From Nepenthes gracilis (Eukaryota > Streptophyta > Magnoliopsida > Caryophyllales > Nepenthaceae): DNA of 64,000 bases. A program made the translations under genes and the position numbers. The notes under the pieces are model-generated. The model did no database searches and was not told where the DNA came from. It saw nothing but the letters and a program-made list of their open reading frames with translations. Below, one piece after another: positions 21,984-34,934 of the stretch. The stretch covers positions 2,666,001 through 2,730,000 of the forward strand of contig BSYO01000034.1 of the NCBI GenBank assembly GCA_033239525.1. The letters run 5' to 3'. Position 1 is the first letter of the stretch. Every line of letters starts with the position of its first letter.

Positions 21984-24815
21984 TGATAGGGGCAGCTAAA
22001 GTGGCTTTATCACGACCCAAGAATATAATATATACATGTCAAAAATAAAATCGATAATAATATTTTCATCAACCATAATAACCCAACGCAGGTGTGACAA
22101 TCACACACATGTAGGACTCGATATAATAAAACCCATATAAGACTTCATCGGATATAAATTCGAATAATCATACTACACGACCTGCTATCCACAATCGCAA
22201 GGGAGATATTAAACATAACAACAACTTATCAATATAATGCTATAACTTTAATATTTCTCATACAATGATCAGGGTCATTATCCGGATGTAAATAATAACC
22301 ATAAAATATCCTTAGGATTAGAAATATATCACTTATAACATATTCACTCGCCAAAAGGGATATCTGAGTCCGATCACGTCTGAAATCTTACAAGCGTATC
22401 CATGACATTAGTCTGAAGGGATAAACATAAAAACGTAAGCCTAGAGCTCAACAAGTATCATCGTATAAAACAGTACTCATAAATTGAAAGTAGGGATTCA
22501 CATAGTAATCACACAAAACAAAACACAATATCCGTGAAATCCCTGAAAATCGAGATGTATCGTACTAAATCATCGTCCATATCAAACAGTCCATCTGGGA
22601 CGTAATCGTAATAAATAACGATCCGGTCAAATATTATAGACGATATCATATCATATGATTTGAGGTCACATAGAACGCAACCGTCACCACATCCGTGTGC
22701 GATACATACCATCGTCCAGATCTAAATCTCATAATACAAAAATTGAGAGAAGACCGCCGGAACTAAAACATAAATCAAAATGCGTTTTGAGTTTATCCCG
22801 TATTTATACGCATGAGACATTCCTATCGCTCAACGGTTGGCCAAATTAGTGTATCTCAAAATCATCATCCACTCAAATACATGCAGAACTACAAAGTATA
22901 AACGAAATCGGAGAACCAAAGATAAATAATACTAACTTGAAGAAGGGTTACCATCGTCCGATAACCACGCTATATCGACTGTGATTTAAGCCAGCAGCTC
23001 AAGGCTATCCATGTATTCTGTCTCCCATAGATTAGGAACTTGCTCACTATATTTTACCACCCGTAATTTTGGGTGCAACATTAAATTTTAGTTATATATT
23101 AGGACGTTTGAATATATTAGTTTTCCATCAATTCCTTATGATGGTTCTCATTTAAATACACAGTGGGGTAGGTCAACTACTAAACGTCTCAACCTTCCTT
23201 CCGGCAGAAGTGGCCGGATCATATACGTCCTCGTCGGGATTAAGCCTCCTCGTCGGGAGCGGTACCAAAAACTTGTGCCTTGGATCACATATAGTGACCC
23301 ATTGGGTCTCTGACCACCATGGTTCCGTAGTAACCCCGCCCCTGACAGCATGCATGATCAATGCAAGGCTGGTTCATGGTTCCACAACATACGAATATAA
23401 AAATATACATATATATCGTTCGGGTATCCAAAAACCCTCCAAATCATAAATACCAGTGTAAAACCACTGTAAAATCGACAAAATATCTATGCATGTACAC
23501 AATTAATAACTTGGGGATATATAAAAATAATGCATATTAGTAAAATCTCTAACAGTAGTCAAAATATATCAGAAATTAAATCAAACCAAGATAGGGCTAA
23601 AGGATACTTGCCTTAACTTTATACTCTGCAGATCTTAAGAAATAATATCCCAAAGCACCCGATTGGGCCTTTCTTTCTCCTACCTCATGTGCGCCTGTGC
23701 GCTGCCCTTCCTCTCTCATTTGCACATGGCCACCACGTCGTCGCCACCACCTTAGCCAGCAACCACTGTGGCTTCACTCGCGACCACCATCGTCGCCACC
23801 GATCTCTCTCTCCTCTCCCTTCTCCTCCTTCTCTGCCTGTAAAAAATCCAAAATGATAATAAATATCAAAATAATTCAGACGGAATCCAAAATATTACAG
23901 GCCTAGCCTAAAGCGGCAACCGGCCCAGAAGAAAACGTGGCCCAATAGCTTAAAGGACAGTCAACGCCCTAGTTGACCGGAGAAAGTCTTCAAGCAGCCG
24001 GATGTGGCTCAATCCAGAAGCGGCCCAAGCCAGAGACGGCCCACGAGTTCTCTTCTACGCACAACGGTAATCTGCCCTAATTGGGCGCGATGCGGGGAAT
24101 CTCCCCAAATGGTAATCTCCTCCGTAATGAAATTCTCCAAATCAGTGGACATCCCAGAAGGGAAGCTCTCAAATCAGCACATGAATCACAGTAGAGGTTT
24201 TAGCATTCACGGTGTGTGACATCTTTGCGGGGGAAGAAATCCTTATTCCCGACTATTGTAGCCTTGAATGGAGCATGCATCCTCACGATAGATGGAAAAT
24301 ATCCCTTTAAACGACTGGCAGCTCGCCTCACCACCTAAGAAAGGTAGCAAAGCCTGACAGCTATAAAAAGCCCTAGGGACGCACTCCAATGGGGGGCTCT
24401 CTTGAATACTCAAACTCACTCAAGCAATCCATTTTGCAAACACCCCATTACTAATCTCCTTCCCGCTACTCGTTTCAGTAAACCCAGTGGTTAGAAAAGC
24501 CATTCTCCACGAGTGCTCATGATTTAAACCACTCCACGACAAGTATACCTCCAAACAATTCTTGCAAATCCCCTTCCCAACATCCGTTCTTGCATACTCT
24601 GTTTTTACCTTCATAATCTTGGAAGGCATATTACTGACTTGAGTATCGAAGGATAAATTAGGGAGCGAATCTCATTGTTTTTCTATGATTTATCGTCTTC
24701 TATTTTGGTGTGCAGGATTTTAGGGGCGTAGGATGGAGACCGAACCCTACTTCAGCACCAGTCCACAAAGCAGCTGAACCCGAATCCATACTAGACTCGA
24801 ATCCAGGACGTATCA
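21984..24815 (+). mobile_element. 5' LTR of the large Tat-like element (interrupted)
   Basis: Two pieces, 21984-22007 and 23905-24815, total 935 bp against 936 bp for the 3' LTR at 40134. The pieces rejoin seamlessly in alignment to the 3' LTR (GCAGCTAAAGYGG then the stretch ending AGCAACCGRCCC). Landmarks shared with the 3' LTR include GCTATAAAAAGCCCT (promoter TATA, about 24360) and a run resembling GGGGGGCTCTCTTGAATACT. Confidence 0.88.
22008..23899 (-). mobile_element. Solo LTR, family L copy 2, inside a 5' LTR
   Basis: It starts TATCACGACCC (decayed TGTCACGACCC) and ends AATATTACA, the same termini as the LTR at 1217-3719, with the conserved block (about 22950-23120) and a short GC-rich part near 23700. 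The flanking 5 bp are GGCTT (22003-22007) and GGCCT (23900-23904), a target-site duplication with one substitution. No internal region is present. Confidence 0.85.
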
Positions 24816-24834
24816 TTGGCGCTATTTGTGGGAA
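24816..24834 (+). other. Primer-binding site of the large Tat-like element
   Basis: TTGGCGCTATTTGTGGGAA follows the LTR end directly. It matches the TTGGCGCCGTCTGTRGGAA type of the two minus-strand relatives except at a few positions. Confidence 0.75.
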
Positions 24835-24887
24835 GCTGAACAAAATGTCTAACCATAACTTCATATGCATCCAACTCTTTAACAGAC

Positions 24888-26600
24888 ATGGTGAACACAA
24901 GGGCGCAAGCCAGCATCCCAGAAAAGGAGGTCACCTCCATCGACAACAACCACTCCGCTGGCAGCTAGGCAGGAGATCGACCAGCTCCGATGATTTTAGC
25001 GATGGCAAAGTAGATGGACAAGATGTCCCAAATGCTACAGGCGCTTTGCACACTGCCAAGGTAAACAGAGGCAAGGGACTCCCTCATCTTTAGCTCACAC
25101 TTCAACCTCCAGGCGGGAAGACCAAAGAAAGAAGAAGTTGGCCAAAAAAGTCGCACAATCGGGTAACTCTAGCATTCCAGTGGCTTCAAACACCCGAAGC
25201 CATTCTAGGCTAGAAGGACGGGTCAGTCGCGGAACCTTGAAGGAGAGCTTGAAAAGAAGAAACCCTTGCTACTCTTGGAATGATCAGAGGCCTCTAGTTC
25301 AAGAAGGAGCCTCTCGCATCACTCGACCGACTAGCGGCAGTAGCCTGCCCGCATCACACCACACAGTAGACACTCAGAGTTAAGGACTTACCTCAATGCA
25401 AAAAGGTCCGCAACCTTTAATCGAGTGGAGGAGAAGGTTCAAAAGATATAGAACCGCGTGTTCAAAGGTGAAATTGGCGTGCACTCAGCTGATTTGAAGA
25501 GATCTCCTTTTACCATGGAGATCTGAATTCAGTAGATAGAAGAAACTATTAGATAGATAAGGAGTAGGTGAGTGAGTAACCCAACCACTTGCTACCAAAA
25601 TTTAAAATGCCGACCCTAGAACCTTATGATGGAAGCACCGATTCCATGGATCACCTTGATCACTTCCATACTCTACTCAACTTCCAGGGCCTAGAGAAAG
25701 CTTCCACGTGCAAGCACTTCCCCTCTACTTTGAAGGGGGATGCCAAGATCTAGCTTTATCGACTCCCTAAAAATTCCATCCGGAGTTTTTGGGATCTTGC
25801 TGATAACTTCCTAGCTCATTATGCATCTAGCCACTGTGAAGAAAAGCAACCTTGTTACCTCGCTCATGTCAAGCAAAAGCCGGGTGAAAATTTAAGGAAG
25901 TTCTTGGGGCGTTTCATTGTTGAAGTTAGGAAGATATCCTAGCTCACCGATGAGGTGAAGTTGAGCAGTTTTATTTCTACTCTGGGTCCGAGCGACTTTT
26001 TCAAGCACTTGGCCTACAAGGAACCGCAAACCTTTTGGGAGGTTGAGTCCATCGCTAGAGCTTCCATAGTGGTGGAGGAGACTAATGATGTGAAACACCT
26101 GGAATGGGTCGACTATCCTCGCCCCTTGTAGGTGAATGGAAAGAGGAAGAATGGGGGCCTTAACAACATCCAAAGGAAGTAGCTCAGAACCGAGCCGCCC
26201 GTGTGAAGGGAGTTTAGGCCCATTAATTTGACTCCATTGAATGGCTCGTGGGCGAACATCCTCATGTAGATCCGAGAGGAGACGTTCATAAAATGGCCAA
26301 AGCCGATGAAGAACCCACCCGGAGGGAGGAGATCCAACGAGGTACGGTGATTTCCATCGATTTTCAGGTCATTGCATAGAAGACTGTCAGACTCTATAAA
26401 GAGAGATCAAGAAGTTGATCCATCGAGGCCACCTCACCAAGTTTCTCAGGAACCTGGGACAGAGTTTAGGCTCCTCAGGCGAGGACAGGCCTGAGCAACA
26501 GCAGCCGAGAAATATGGTTGCAGCCAGGATGGTTAACATATTGACCACTAGGCCACTATGTGGATTGCTAGGAGAAACCATCTGGGCATAAGAAACAGAG
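24888..26600 (+). pseudogene. gag remnant of the large Tat-like element
   Basis: Starts MVNTRAQASIPEKEV at 24888, comparable to MINTRVQVSAP in the element at 9018. After many stops, the clearest part (about 25600-26110) reads PYDGSTDSMDHLDHF, then AKI-stop-LYRLP, where the stop falls at the usual Trp. It continues DNFLAHYASSHCEEKQP, LAHVKQKPGENLRKFLGRF and FFKHLAYKEPQT, the conserved central Gag domain of plant gypsy elements. It is non-functional. Confidence 0.82.
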
Positions 26601-26637
26601 GCTGGGGGACAATATCATTAGTTTTAGTGACAACGAT

Positions 26638-27094
26638 ATGTCACACGTAATCTCCCCCCATATTGACTCCCTGATTGTATTCGCACTCATTTCAGACGGT
26701 ACCTTAGACTATCAACTAAAACAAGTTTTTATTGATAATGAAAGTTTTCGTGATTTGCTCTACCTTGGTACTTGTTTCAAACTAGAATTAAAAAAGAGCC
26801 AACTAAAACTGACAAAAGCGCCACTATATGGATTAGACAATGTGCCAGTGACCATCTAATGGACAATCCGGCTAAAGGTCACATTGGGAACATACTCTAG
26901 GATAGCGAGCCGCATGCTCATCTTCCTAGTTGTCGACCTACCTTCCGTATATAATGCCATACTTGGCCGACCATACTTGGCAAAAATTGGGGCCATAATG
27001 TCGATACCTCATTTAAAAATAAAATTTCTGACAACATGTGATATTTGTGAAGTATTGGGCGACCTTGTAACCGATCAAACATGCTACTTGTCCT
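26638..27094 (+). pseudogene. Protease remnant of the large Tat-like element
   Basis: Two frames separated by a stop give IVFALISDGTLDYQL, the active-site region VFIDNESF, LYGLDNVPV, GTYSRIASRMLIFLVVDL and PSVYNAILGRPYL. This is the aspartic-protease region of Tat-like pol. The active-site Gly is Glu (Asp-Asn-Glu), so it is probably inactive even apart from the stop. Confidence 0.8.
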
Positions 27095-27309
27095 AAGTCA
27101 CCCCAAATGGCATCGACCAGTCGACAAATGACCTGGACCATCGAGATGAAACAACTCTACAGCAGGCACAGTCTGGTGAGGTCATCAACCTCATACCCTT
27201 GAATTCGGATAGCTCGGATAAATGCGTGTAGATAGATGGCTCTCTCGTTGGACCCCTGCGTGACTAGCTAATTAGCTTCTTAAGGTATAATGCAGATGTC
27301 TTCATATAG

Positions 27310-28200
27310 ATGCCCGCTGATATGCTTGGGATTTTAGTCGGAGTAATGGTCCACAAATTAGCTTTTGATCTCGATCGTATGCCCATCATGCAAAAGCAGA
27401 AAAGCCACTCCGTTGAGAAACTAATAGCCATCTACGAGGAAGTCAAAAAGCTACTGGATGCAGGACTTATAAGGAAGGTTCAGTACTCGGATTGGCTATC
27501 CAACGTCGTCCTCATTAAGGAGAGCAATGAAAAGTAATGGATATGCGTCGACTTCACTGATGTCAATAAGTCCTTCCCTAAGGATAGCTTCCTATTGCCA
27601 ATGATTGATCCACTGGTGGACTCCACTTTTGGGCATAAACGACTAAGTTTCATGGATGCTTACTCATGTTATAATCAAAATCGAATGAGCCTAAAAGATG
27701 AGGAGCACACTTCCTTCATTATCGACCAGAGGACATACTGCTATAAGGTCATACCTTTCGGATTGAAGAACACAGGTGCCACTTACCAAAGACTCATGAA
27801 TAAAATATTTGAGAAGCAGATCGGCCGAAATATAGAGGTATACGTAGACGACATACTCATCAAGAATAAAATCATCGACGACCATATTTGCAATTTTGCC
27901 AAAACTTTTGAGATACTCTGGGCACACGAAATGAAGCTAAACCCCACTAAGTGTGTCTTCGGGGTATTCTCTAAAAAGTTCTTGGTTTCATCATCTTTCA
28001 ACGGAGAATTGAGGTAAACCCAGAGAAGATCAAAACCTTCATGGATATGACCCACCACGGAGAGTGAAGGATGTCAAGAGGCTGACCAGGAGATTGGCAA
28101 CCCTCTCCCACTTTTTGGCCAAGGTTGGGGACAAATACCTTCCCCTTTTCAAGGCCTTGAGGGGGACGAAGGCGAATGGATTCCAATGGACAATAGAATG
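27310..28200 (+). pseudogene. Reverse transcriptase remnant of the large Tat-like element
   Basis: Open stretches give VEKLIAIYEEVKKLLDAGL, W-I-C-V-D-F-T-D-V-N-K-S, FMDAYSCYNQ, PFGLKNTGATYQRLMN and the catalytic YVDDILIK, then KLNPTKCVFGV. A stop lies before the V-D-F-T-D segment, and a frameshift after GVFSKKFL breaks the continuation. The catalytic Asp pair is intact, but the protein could not be made whole. Confidence 0.88.
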
Positions 28201-28209
28201 TCAGGCCGC

Positions 28210-29060
28210 CTTCGAAACTAAAAAGGTACCTAGCTAGCCCACCTCTCTTAACGTTACCAAAAGAGGGTAAGGAGTTGTACTTGTACTTGGCTATTTCAGA
28301 GGCGGGGTTGAGCTCCATATTGATATGCTTAGAGCCTGACGTGCAGTAACCGGTTTACTATGTCAGCAAAATGTTGACTGGCACCAAGACATGTTACCCC
28401 CACATCGAGAAGATTGCATTGGCACTCGTTTACTTGGTTAGAAAATTGTGGTTCTACTTCCAAGCTCACCATATAATTATCCTAAATGACTAGCCATTAA
28501 AAGGTATCCTATAAAATTTTAATATTTTAGGGTGGCTGGTTAAGTGAGCCATCGAATTAGGAGAGTTCTACATTGAATTCCGACCATGGCCGGCCATCAA
28601 GGGGTAGGCATTGGCCGACTTCATTGTTGAGACCACGATCCCAATATCCAAAGCAGACTACACCAGTTACACAGACCACAATGCTGAAGCACCAGACTGG
28701 GTCCTTCATGTGGATAGCTTGTCAACAAATTTGGGCAGTGGGGTCGGAGTGGTTCTGAGGACCTCCAATGGATTCGAAGTAAGATACTCGTTGAATCTAG
28801 GTTTCCTGGCAACCAATAATGTGGCTAAATACGAAACCCTACTTGCAGAGTTCCAACTCACTAATGAGTGCTCAACTAGATACTTGATTATCTACAATGA
28901 TTCAGAGCCAGTCGTCAACTAGATCCATGGAAGTTTTGAGGTGTCTAACTCCCTGCTGTCCAAATACCTAACAAAGGCAAAGAGTGCGATCTAAAGGTTT
29001 GACAAGCTCAACCTAGTTTACATCCCAAGGGCTAAAAACTAGAAGGTCGACCAACTTGTA
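28210..29060 (+). pseudogene. RNase H remnant of the large Tat-like element
   Basis: The connection region reads YYVSKMLTGTKTCYPHIEK and ALALVYLVRKLWFYFQAH. It is followed by RNase H proper: DWVLHVDSLSTNLGSGVGVV, ATNNVAKYETLLAEFQL and IIYNDSEPVVN. The first Asp (HVDS) is kept; the second acidic residue (AEYEAL consensus) is shifted to AKYETL. Stops interrupt it. Confidence 0.82.
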
Positions 29061-29099
29061 AGGGTAGCGGTAGTTGAGAATCTAGAACTATACTCAAGA

Positions 29100-30087
29100 A
29101 ATATGCGAGAGATCTTGAGCATTCCTAGCATAGATGAACAAGAGGCGATATAGGTCTTTGACGGTGAAAGTTGGATGTCACCCTATTAGAGGTACCTCAT
29201 AGATGGATCCCTACCTAAAAACCTGGATGAGGCCAAGTATGTAAAGAAGATGGCCGGCTGGTATCCATTGTGGATAGGAAGCTATACCAGCTGCAGGTAC
29301 TCTACCCCATACCTCCGATACCTTACATTGGAGGAGGTTGACTATGCATTGGGTGAGTCTACCTTGGAATCTGTGGGTCTCACATTATTGATAAGAATCT
29401 GACATTTAAGGTGATGTGTCAGGGTTATTACTAGTCAACTATGAAGAAAGATGTCATAGATTTTGTGAAGAGGTGCAAAAATTGTTAAGTTTATGGCAAT
29501 CTCCACCATCAACCACCCACAGAGCTGAGAGCACTTTTGGCCCCGTGGCCATTCGCGTAATGGAGGCTAAACATTCTTGGCCAGTTTCTCATCACGTCTA
29601 GGCTGAGGAAGTTCGTTGTGGTGGACATCGACTACTTCACGTCGAGGCCACTTAGCTAGCCCAAACAACCGAGCAGAATGCCATAAAATTCATCCGATAG
29701 AATATTATCAGCAGGTTTAGGATTCTCGAGGTCATTGAGATTGACAATAGAACCTAATTCATTGGCAAGTGGTTCACCAAGTATTGCATCAATTTGGGCA
29801 TTAGATTGGTTCACACTTCAGTAGCGTATCCGCAAGCAAATGGGCAAGTGAAGGTTACCAATCGGACACTACTGCACAGACTGAAAACCAAATTATGAAG
29901 ACACAAGGGACTCATGGGTAGACGAGCTACTCTCCGTGTTGTGGTCATATCGGACAACTCCCAAAGAGCCAATGCATGGGATGCCTTTCAATCTGTGCTA
30001 CAAAACTGAGGCTGTGATCTCGGTAGAGATTGAGTTCCCGAGTCTACGGGTCGAGGCCTTCGACCCATATGGCAACTCCTAGTGACT
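29100..30087 (+). pseudogene. Integrase remnant, first part
   Basis: Decayed frames read the zinc-binding region (ending V-K-R-C-K-N-C), HHQPPTELRAL, the catalytic core (ending near the second-Asp region) and MPFNLCYKTEAVISVEI with SLRVEAFDPYG. At about 30087-30092 the integrase is cut by the 4.3-kb solo LTR; the frame resumes at 34415 with EHLNLLEEALDIAR. Confidence 0.75.
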
Positions 30088-30092
30088 TAGGG

Positions 30093-33000
30093 TGCGACAT
30101 CCCATGTCCCCATTTACATTTAATGAGATGTCATACTATATAAAAGTCCATAAATATATTATTATTATACACAGAATCCATATGATACCATATTAAGTGG
30201 TTCCAACCTTATATGACTTAAATATGATATTGAATTCTTTAGAGATGCTATTAGAAACCAAAATGATTACCATCTGTGATGTTCCACATCCCCATTTACA
30301 CTTAATAAGACGTCATACTACATATAAGTTTATAAATATATCATTATAAGTTTATAAATATATCATTATTATACATAGGATCCATATGATACATATCAAG
30401 TAGCTCCGATCCCGTATGACTTGAATACGACGTTGTATTCTTTAAAGATGTTATTAGGAATCAAAATTATTACCATAAAATTTTACAAAAGTACTAATAA
30501 TACTCATAATAATTTATGAAAGTATGACTAAATGATCAACACCAAGGATGAACATGGCATATATACATATTAATTTTGTACAAGGCGGAGTACAAGACTT
30601 TCTAATATATTACAATCCATCAGTGTTTAATCCAAAACATCTTCTGACATCACTCCTGATTCACCCGATGCCAAGTCATGTCTTGCATCTGAGGGGTCAG
30701 AAAAACAGTAAGTGAGTGAGCTAAATATTCAGTAAAATATAGATAAAATAATGACATACATATTTATACTTAAAATAAACATATAAATCAGAGTAATAGG
30801 AATCATTCATGAATATGCAAGAATTTTTAACTTCTTTAACGTTTATTTTCTGATTCTTAATTATTATTTATTATTTTATCATTTATCTTTAGGGATTAGG
30901 GCTAGTAGACCTTATCAGCTAACGGAGTGGTCAATCAAAGAAAGGATTGTGTTATCCTACATAATCTAAGGTCAGATCTTCCTTATTTACATCTTAAAGA
31001 TAGGATGAATTGTGCATATCCCTACAATCGAAGGCCTTTACCTCCTTTTATACCCTGCAGTGGATAGAACTATTGTTATTACCTAATAGACCGGGCCAAA
31101 AGCCAACATCCTGCAGCTGCTTTACCTCCTTTTACACCCCGAGATAGGTGGTACTACCTATATCACCCGATAGACGGGGCCAAAAGTTGCCTCTCAGCTC
31201 TTAGATCAATTCTTTGATTTTCACTGTTATATATTAAGGCATGCCAAAGAATATCACCTGATACGATACACGGCCAGGATAATCATTGAGTTTTCATTGT
31301 AATATTTATGGCATGCTAGAAAATATTACCCGTTGAGATAATTTTTCAGTCTAGTTTCATACTTATTCTCAAAATTTAAAAATTTCTTATAGAAACTTTT
31401 ATCTTATTCTTAATACTTCTTTATTTGATTTTCTTCATTTCGGGGGAAGATGCATAAATTCTTCAAAACTTATGAAACTTCTATATAATCCTTCTTTGAA
31501 CATACAATGTGGTAATAAGTAATAGAAATCAATGCAATGGTCATACAAAGTTTTCATGTAAATTTTTAATAAAATCAAAACTGGTAATCATAATATGTGA
31601 TAATTAGTAACAAACTATAAATTGTAATAGAAATCAATATATTGTCTATTTTAGTGGCTTTAACCTTATATATATATATATTAAAATGCAGATTTAATAT
31701 GTTGTATATTCGGCTTATTCCGTTACTAGTATGGTAATCGGCTTGGGCCACTTCATGTTGATTTCTTAGCACAACTACATACGGATTTGGTTATCGATTC
31801 ATGGCCGATTTCACGGCCGGTTTAGAGGATTAACTGGTGTTGATTTTTATCATTAATTTTTATCACTTGTGAACCATTTTAGTTGAACTAGTTCAACGAT
31901 TCAAGGCTTCTTCATTTACTAAACGTTTAGCATTTGAGTGGTTCTTATTACTTAGTTTGTGGCCCGATTCAGGGTCGGTTCAAGGCATATTTTTACCGAT
32001 TGATACTTTAACATTTCTTCATAATATTTTAGTTAATTTGGGTGCCGGTTTAACGGATTTGGAAATAGAAAGTGGGCCGGTTCAGCAGCCCAAATTTTAG
32101 CATCAACATGGATGTTGTCACCTGGTTCTCTTGCTACTTAGGGCCCAATTCACATATCTTCCAAAGGTATTTTTAGATGCCAGTTTGCAGGGTGATAGTT
32201 TGACTTTTGTACTTGATAACCTAGCCAGGACAACTACTAGTTCAACCGGTTTTGGGCCAGTTCAGTCTCTTTTCTTGAACTGCCAAAATCAGTTTCTAGG
32301 GTATTGAGCCGGTTCTGGTGCTATTCAAGGGTCTGGTTCAGTATACATTTCAAGGATTTTTGGGTGGTCAGTTCACGGGTAGGTAGGTCAACCTCAGCAC
32401 ATGATACTATGGTTGGGCCAAATGCCAGTGTAATCAATTCGGGTTTAGTTCATTCGACTTTCCTAAGTTGCGACATTTAGCTTCAGTAGGGAAGTAAATG
32501 ACCAATTTTTCCTTTGCTGGTTTTATGCCCAATTCAAGACCGGTTTTTCGAAGAGTCAAATTACAGCTAAGAGACTCATATTTGAGAATATATTCAGTTC
32601 ATGGCCGGTTGAGGCTGAAATTCCAGCCAGTTCGGGTCAGTAGTGTAGTTGAAGATTCTGCATCAGTAGTATTCTGATGCAGACAGCTTCTGTTACGGTT
32701 TTGGTGGCCGGTTAATGACCGATTCGAGGATAAATTTTATAGGGTGATACTTGGACATCACTACAAGAAATTTAAATCATCATGGTTGCCGTTCAGCCTC
32801 GTTCGGGGTGTGGTTCATAGGCTGAAAGTTCGAATATCAACAGAGTTACTGAAATTGGTCCAATTGCTGATGTGAGACCTAATTTAGTAACTAGTTTAGC
32901 TTCTTTCCTTGAGCTGTTTGGTCACAAAATAAATAAAGTGTTAAGCTTGTTGGATACCAAATTTGGGCTGATTTGGAGACCATTTGGTCACCGGCTCAGT

Positions 33001-34414
33001 TCATTTATAGTAGCTGATCCAGCTACTGGTATTGAGTCTAGAATCCTAGCCAAACATACTTCATGTAAAATTGATAATTATGACCACAAACACCTGAAAA
33101 TTTAAATATTAGAATAATAATATTTAAGAAATTAACAATAAACAACACCAAATGAAAAATGAATTTAAGTACACTCTTCAAATATTCAGCTAAACTTTTG
33201 CTGTCTTTAGTTTTCTTTCTTCTGTTTTCCTTTCTATTTTTCCTTCTATTTTTCTCCTTTTTGCTTTCCTCCTCTCCCGGTTCCCTCCATTTTTTTTCTT
33301 GCTAACCTAATCGTAGCCTTAAATAAATTCAATTAAAAAATGCTGAATCACTCCTGTTGGAAGGAGCTGCTGCCAGCACTGGGTGAAGGAGCCAATTCAC
33401 CATTATTTATTTGCTAGCTTGGTTGTATGGGAAGTTGCCTAGTAGTGTGACTTAATTGGTGGATAATAATGCTAAGGTGTGAGGCTAATTGGGCTGCAGT
33501 CATGGAGTTGTAAGTGGTGTGTGAAAAACTTATTTCAACAGCTTCTATCCTGGAGCTGCTGCTGCTGCTATTGCCAAGTTACAGCTTGGCTTCAGCTGCT
33601 GAAATAAGCAACGTGGGCTGCTTTTACTTTGCCACAATTTTTGACTAATTGCTATGGTGAGTTGATGGCTGTCGTGGGGTGTTGTTTGGCTGCTGAATTA
33701 TTGCTGATTTTCTTAATATGCTACTGCTGCCGTGAAGTGCTATGTATTTATGGTTAATTTGCTGCCACGTGTGTGTACTTGGTTTGCTGAATCATCAGCT
33801 GAAGAAAGTGTGTGTATATATATATATATATCCCATTAATATGGTGCTGAAATGGGGCTGCCGTGGACCCCTCATGCTTGTTGAATTATTACTAAATTCT
33901 TAGTGTTCTTCTGCTGCCGAGAGCCCCACTAAATTCTTGCTGAATTCAGCTAAGTTTTGGGCTGCCAAGAGTGTTACGGTTTGCTGCCATGTGTGTTTAT
34001 GTATTGGAGTACTTTAATTTGTGCTATATTTAACTAGCTGGGCTAATTTCGATTACTAATCTGGTGAAGATTCGGTGATCGGGCTATCTATTTGCTATCC
34101 CAAAATTACTTCAGTTAATAATTGGTTAGAATTTTGGTGGCCGAGGTGTCCTTTTATTAATCGTATTTAAATTTGTTACTAATCAGATCCATCGGATAAT
34201 TTTTCGGGTCATCGTTATGCCCCGTGGCGAATTTCTTGTTTCAAGATTTATAATCTAGTCAGCATAATAAATCTAGACTTGAAATTCTTAGATTAGTAGA
34301 AATCTCTAAATCCACGTATTTTATTTTTAGTTATTCTCAAAATATTGGACTTCTCTATGTCATTTACTCTTGATTAATTATGATTTGCTTGATCAAAAGA
34401 TCTCGGGCCTTACA
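30093..34414. mobile_element. 4.3-kb solo LTR-like insertion in integrase
   Basis: It begins TGCGACATCCCATG and ends CGGGCCTTACA, typical termini of long chromovirus-type LTRs. It separates two halves of one integrase that read through when it is removed. Flanks TAGGG and CAAGG match at only three of five positions, so the duplication is decayed or the ends are off by a base or two. No pol motifs are inside. Internal structure: a 182-bp tandem duplication at its left end, a CCGGTT-rich stretch (31.8-32.7 kb), a GCTGCTG-rich stretch (33.5-34.0 kb) and a TA microsatellite near 33810. Confidence 0.75.
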
Positions 34415-34730
34415 CAAGGAACACTTAAACTTGTTGGAGGAAGCATTAGATATAGCCAGAATGCTCATGATAGCCTACCAACATCAAATTGTCCATTACT
34501 ATAACAAAAAGGTAAAAGCAAGGCAATTCGAAATAGGAGACCTAGTCTTGCGGAATATAAAAGCCACGAGCAAAATGTCTAATAGGAATAAACTTTTCAC
34601 AAATTAGGAAGGCCCGTTCATCGTCTTAATCATTCTACGGAATGGTACATACAAGTTTTGAACCCAGAACGACAAGCTGATTCTAAGGATGTGGAATGCT
34701 GTCCATCTAAAATATTATTTTCACTAAGGA
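34415..34730 (+). pseudogene. Integrase remnant, C-terminal part
   Basis: Reads EHLNLLEEALDIARMLMIA, YNKKVKARQFEIGDLVLRNI and, after a stop, EGPFIVLIILRNGTYKF and RMWNAVHLKYYF. This is the C-terminal domain of gypsy integrase (Y-N-K-x-V-x-x-R-x-F-x-x-G-D-L-V-L and the W-N-A-x-x-L-K end). It continues the first part across the solo LTR. Confidence 0.85.
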
Positions 34731-34934
34731 TCGCACCTGGTCCAGGTAGGTTATGTGTATGTTTTGAAGTTTGCATGTAACATTGTATTATGGTTAATAA
34801 AATATTTCTTATTTTCACATTTTTCTACGTCTCAATTCTTTTTTCTTTCTCATATGAATATTTGCATGAAATTGCATGGAAATAGACGACCTCAACTACC
34901 TCTAAGTCAGACAAATTTTCGCTCACTTACAATT

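Noticed and set aside
23148..23361. Overlapping 62-79-codon frames on both strands
   Set aside because: They lie in a conserved non-coding part of the family-L solo LTR; the equivalent positions in other copies are not open.
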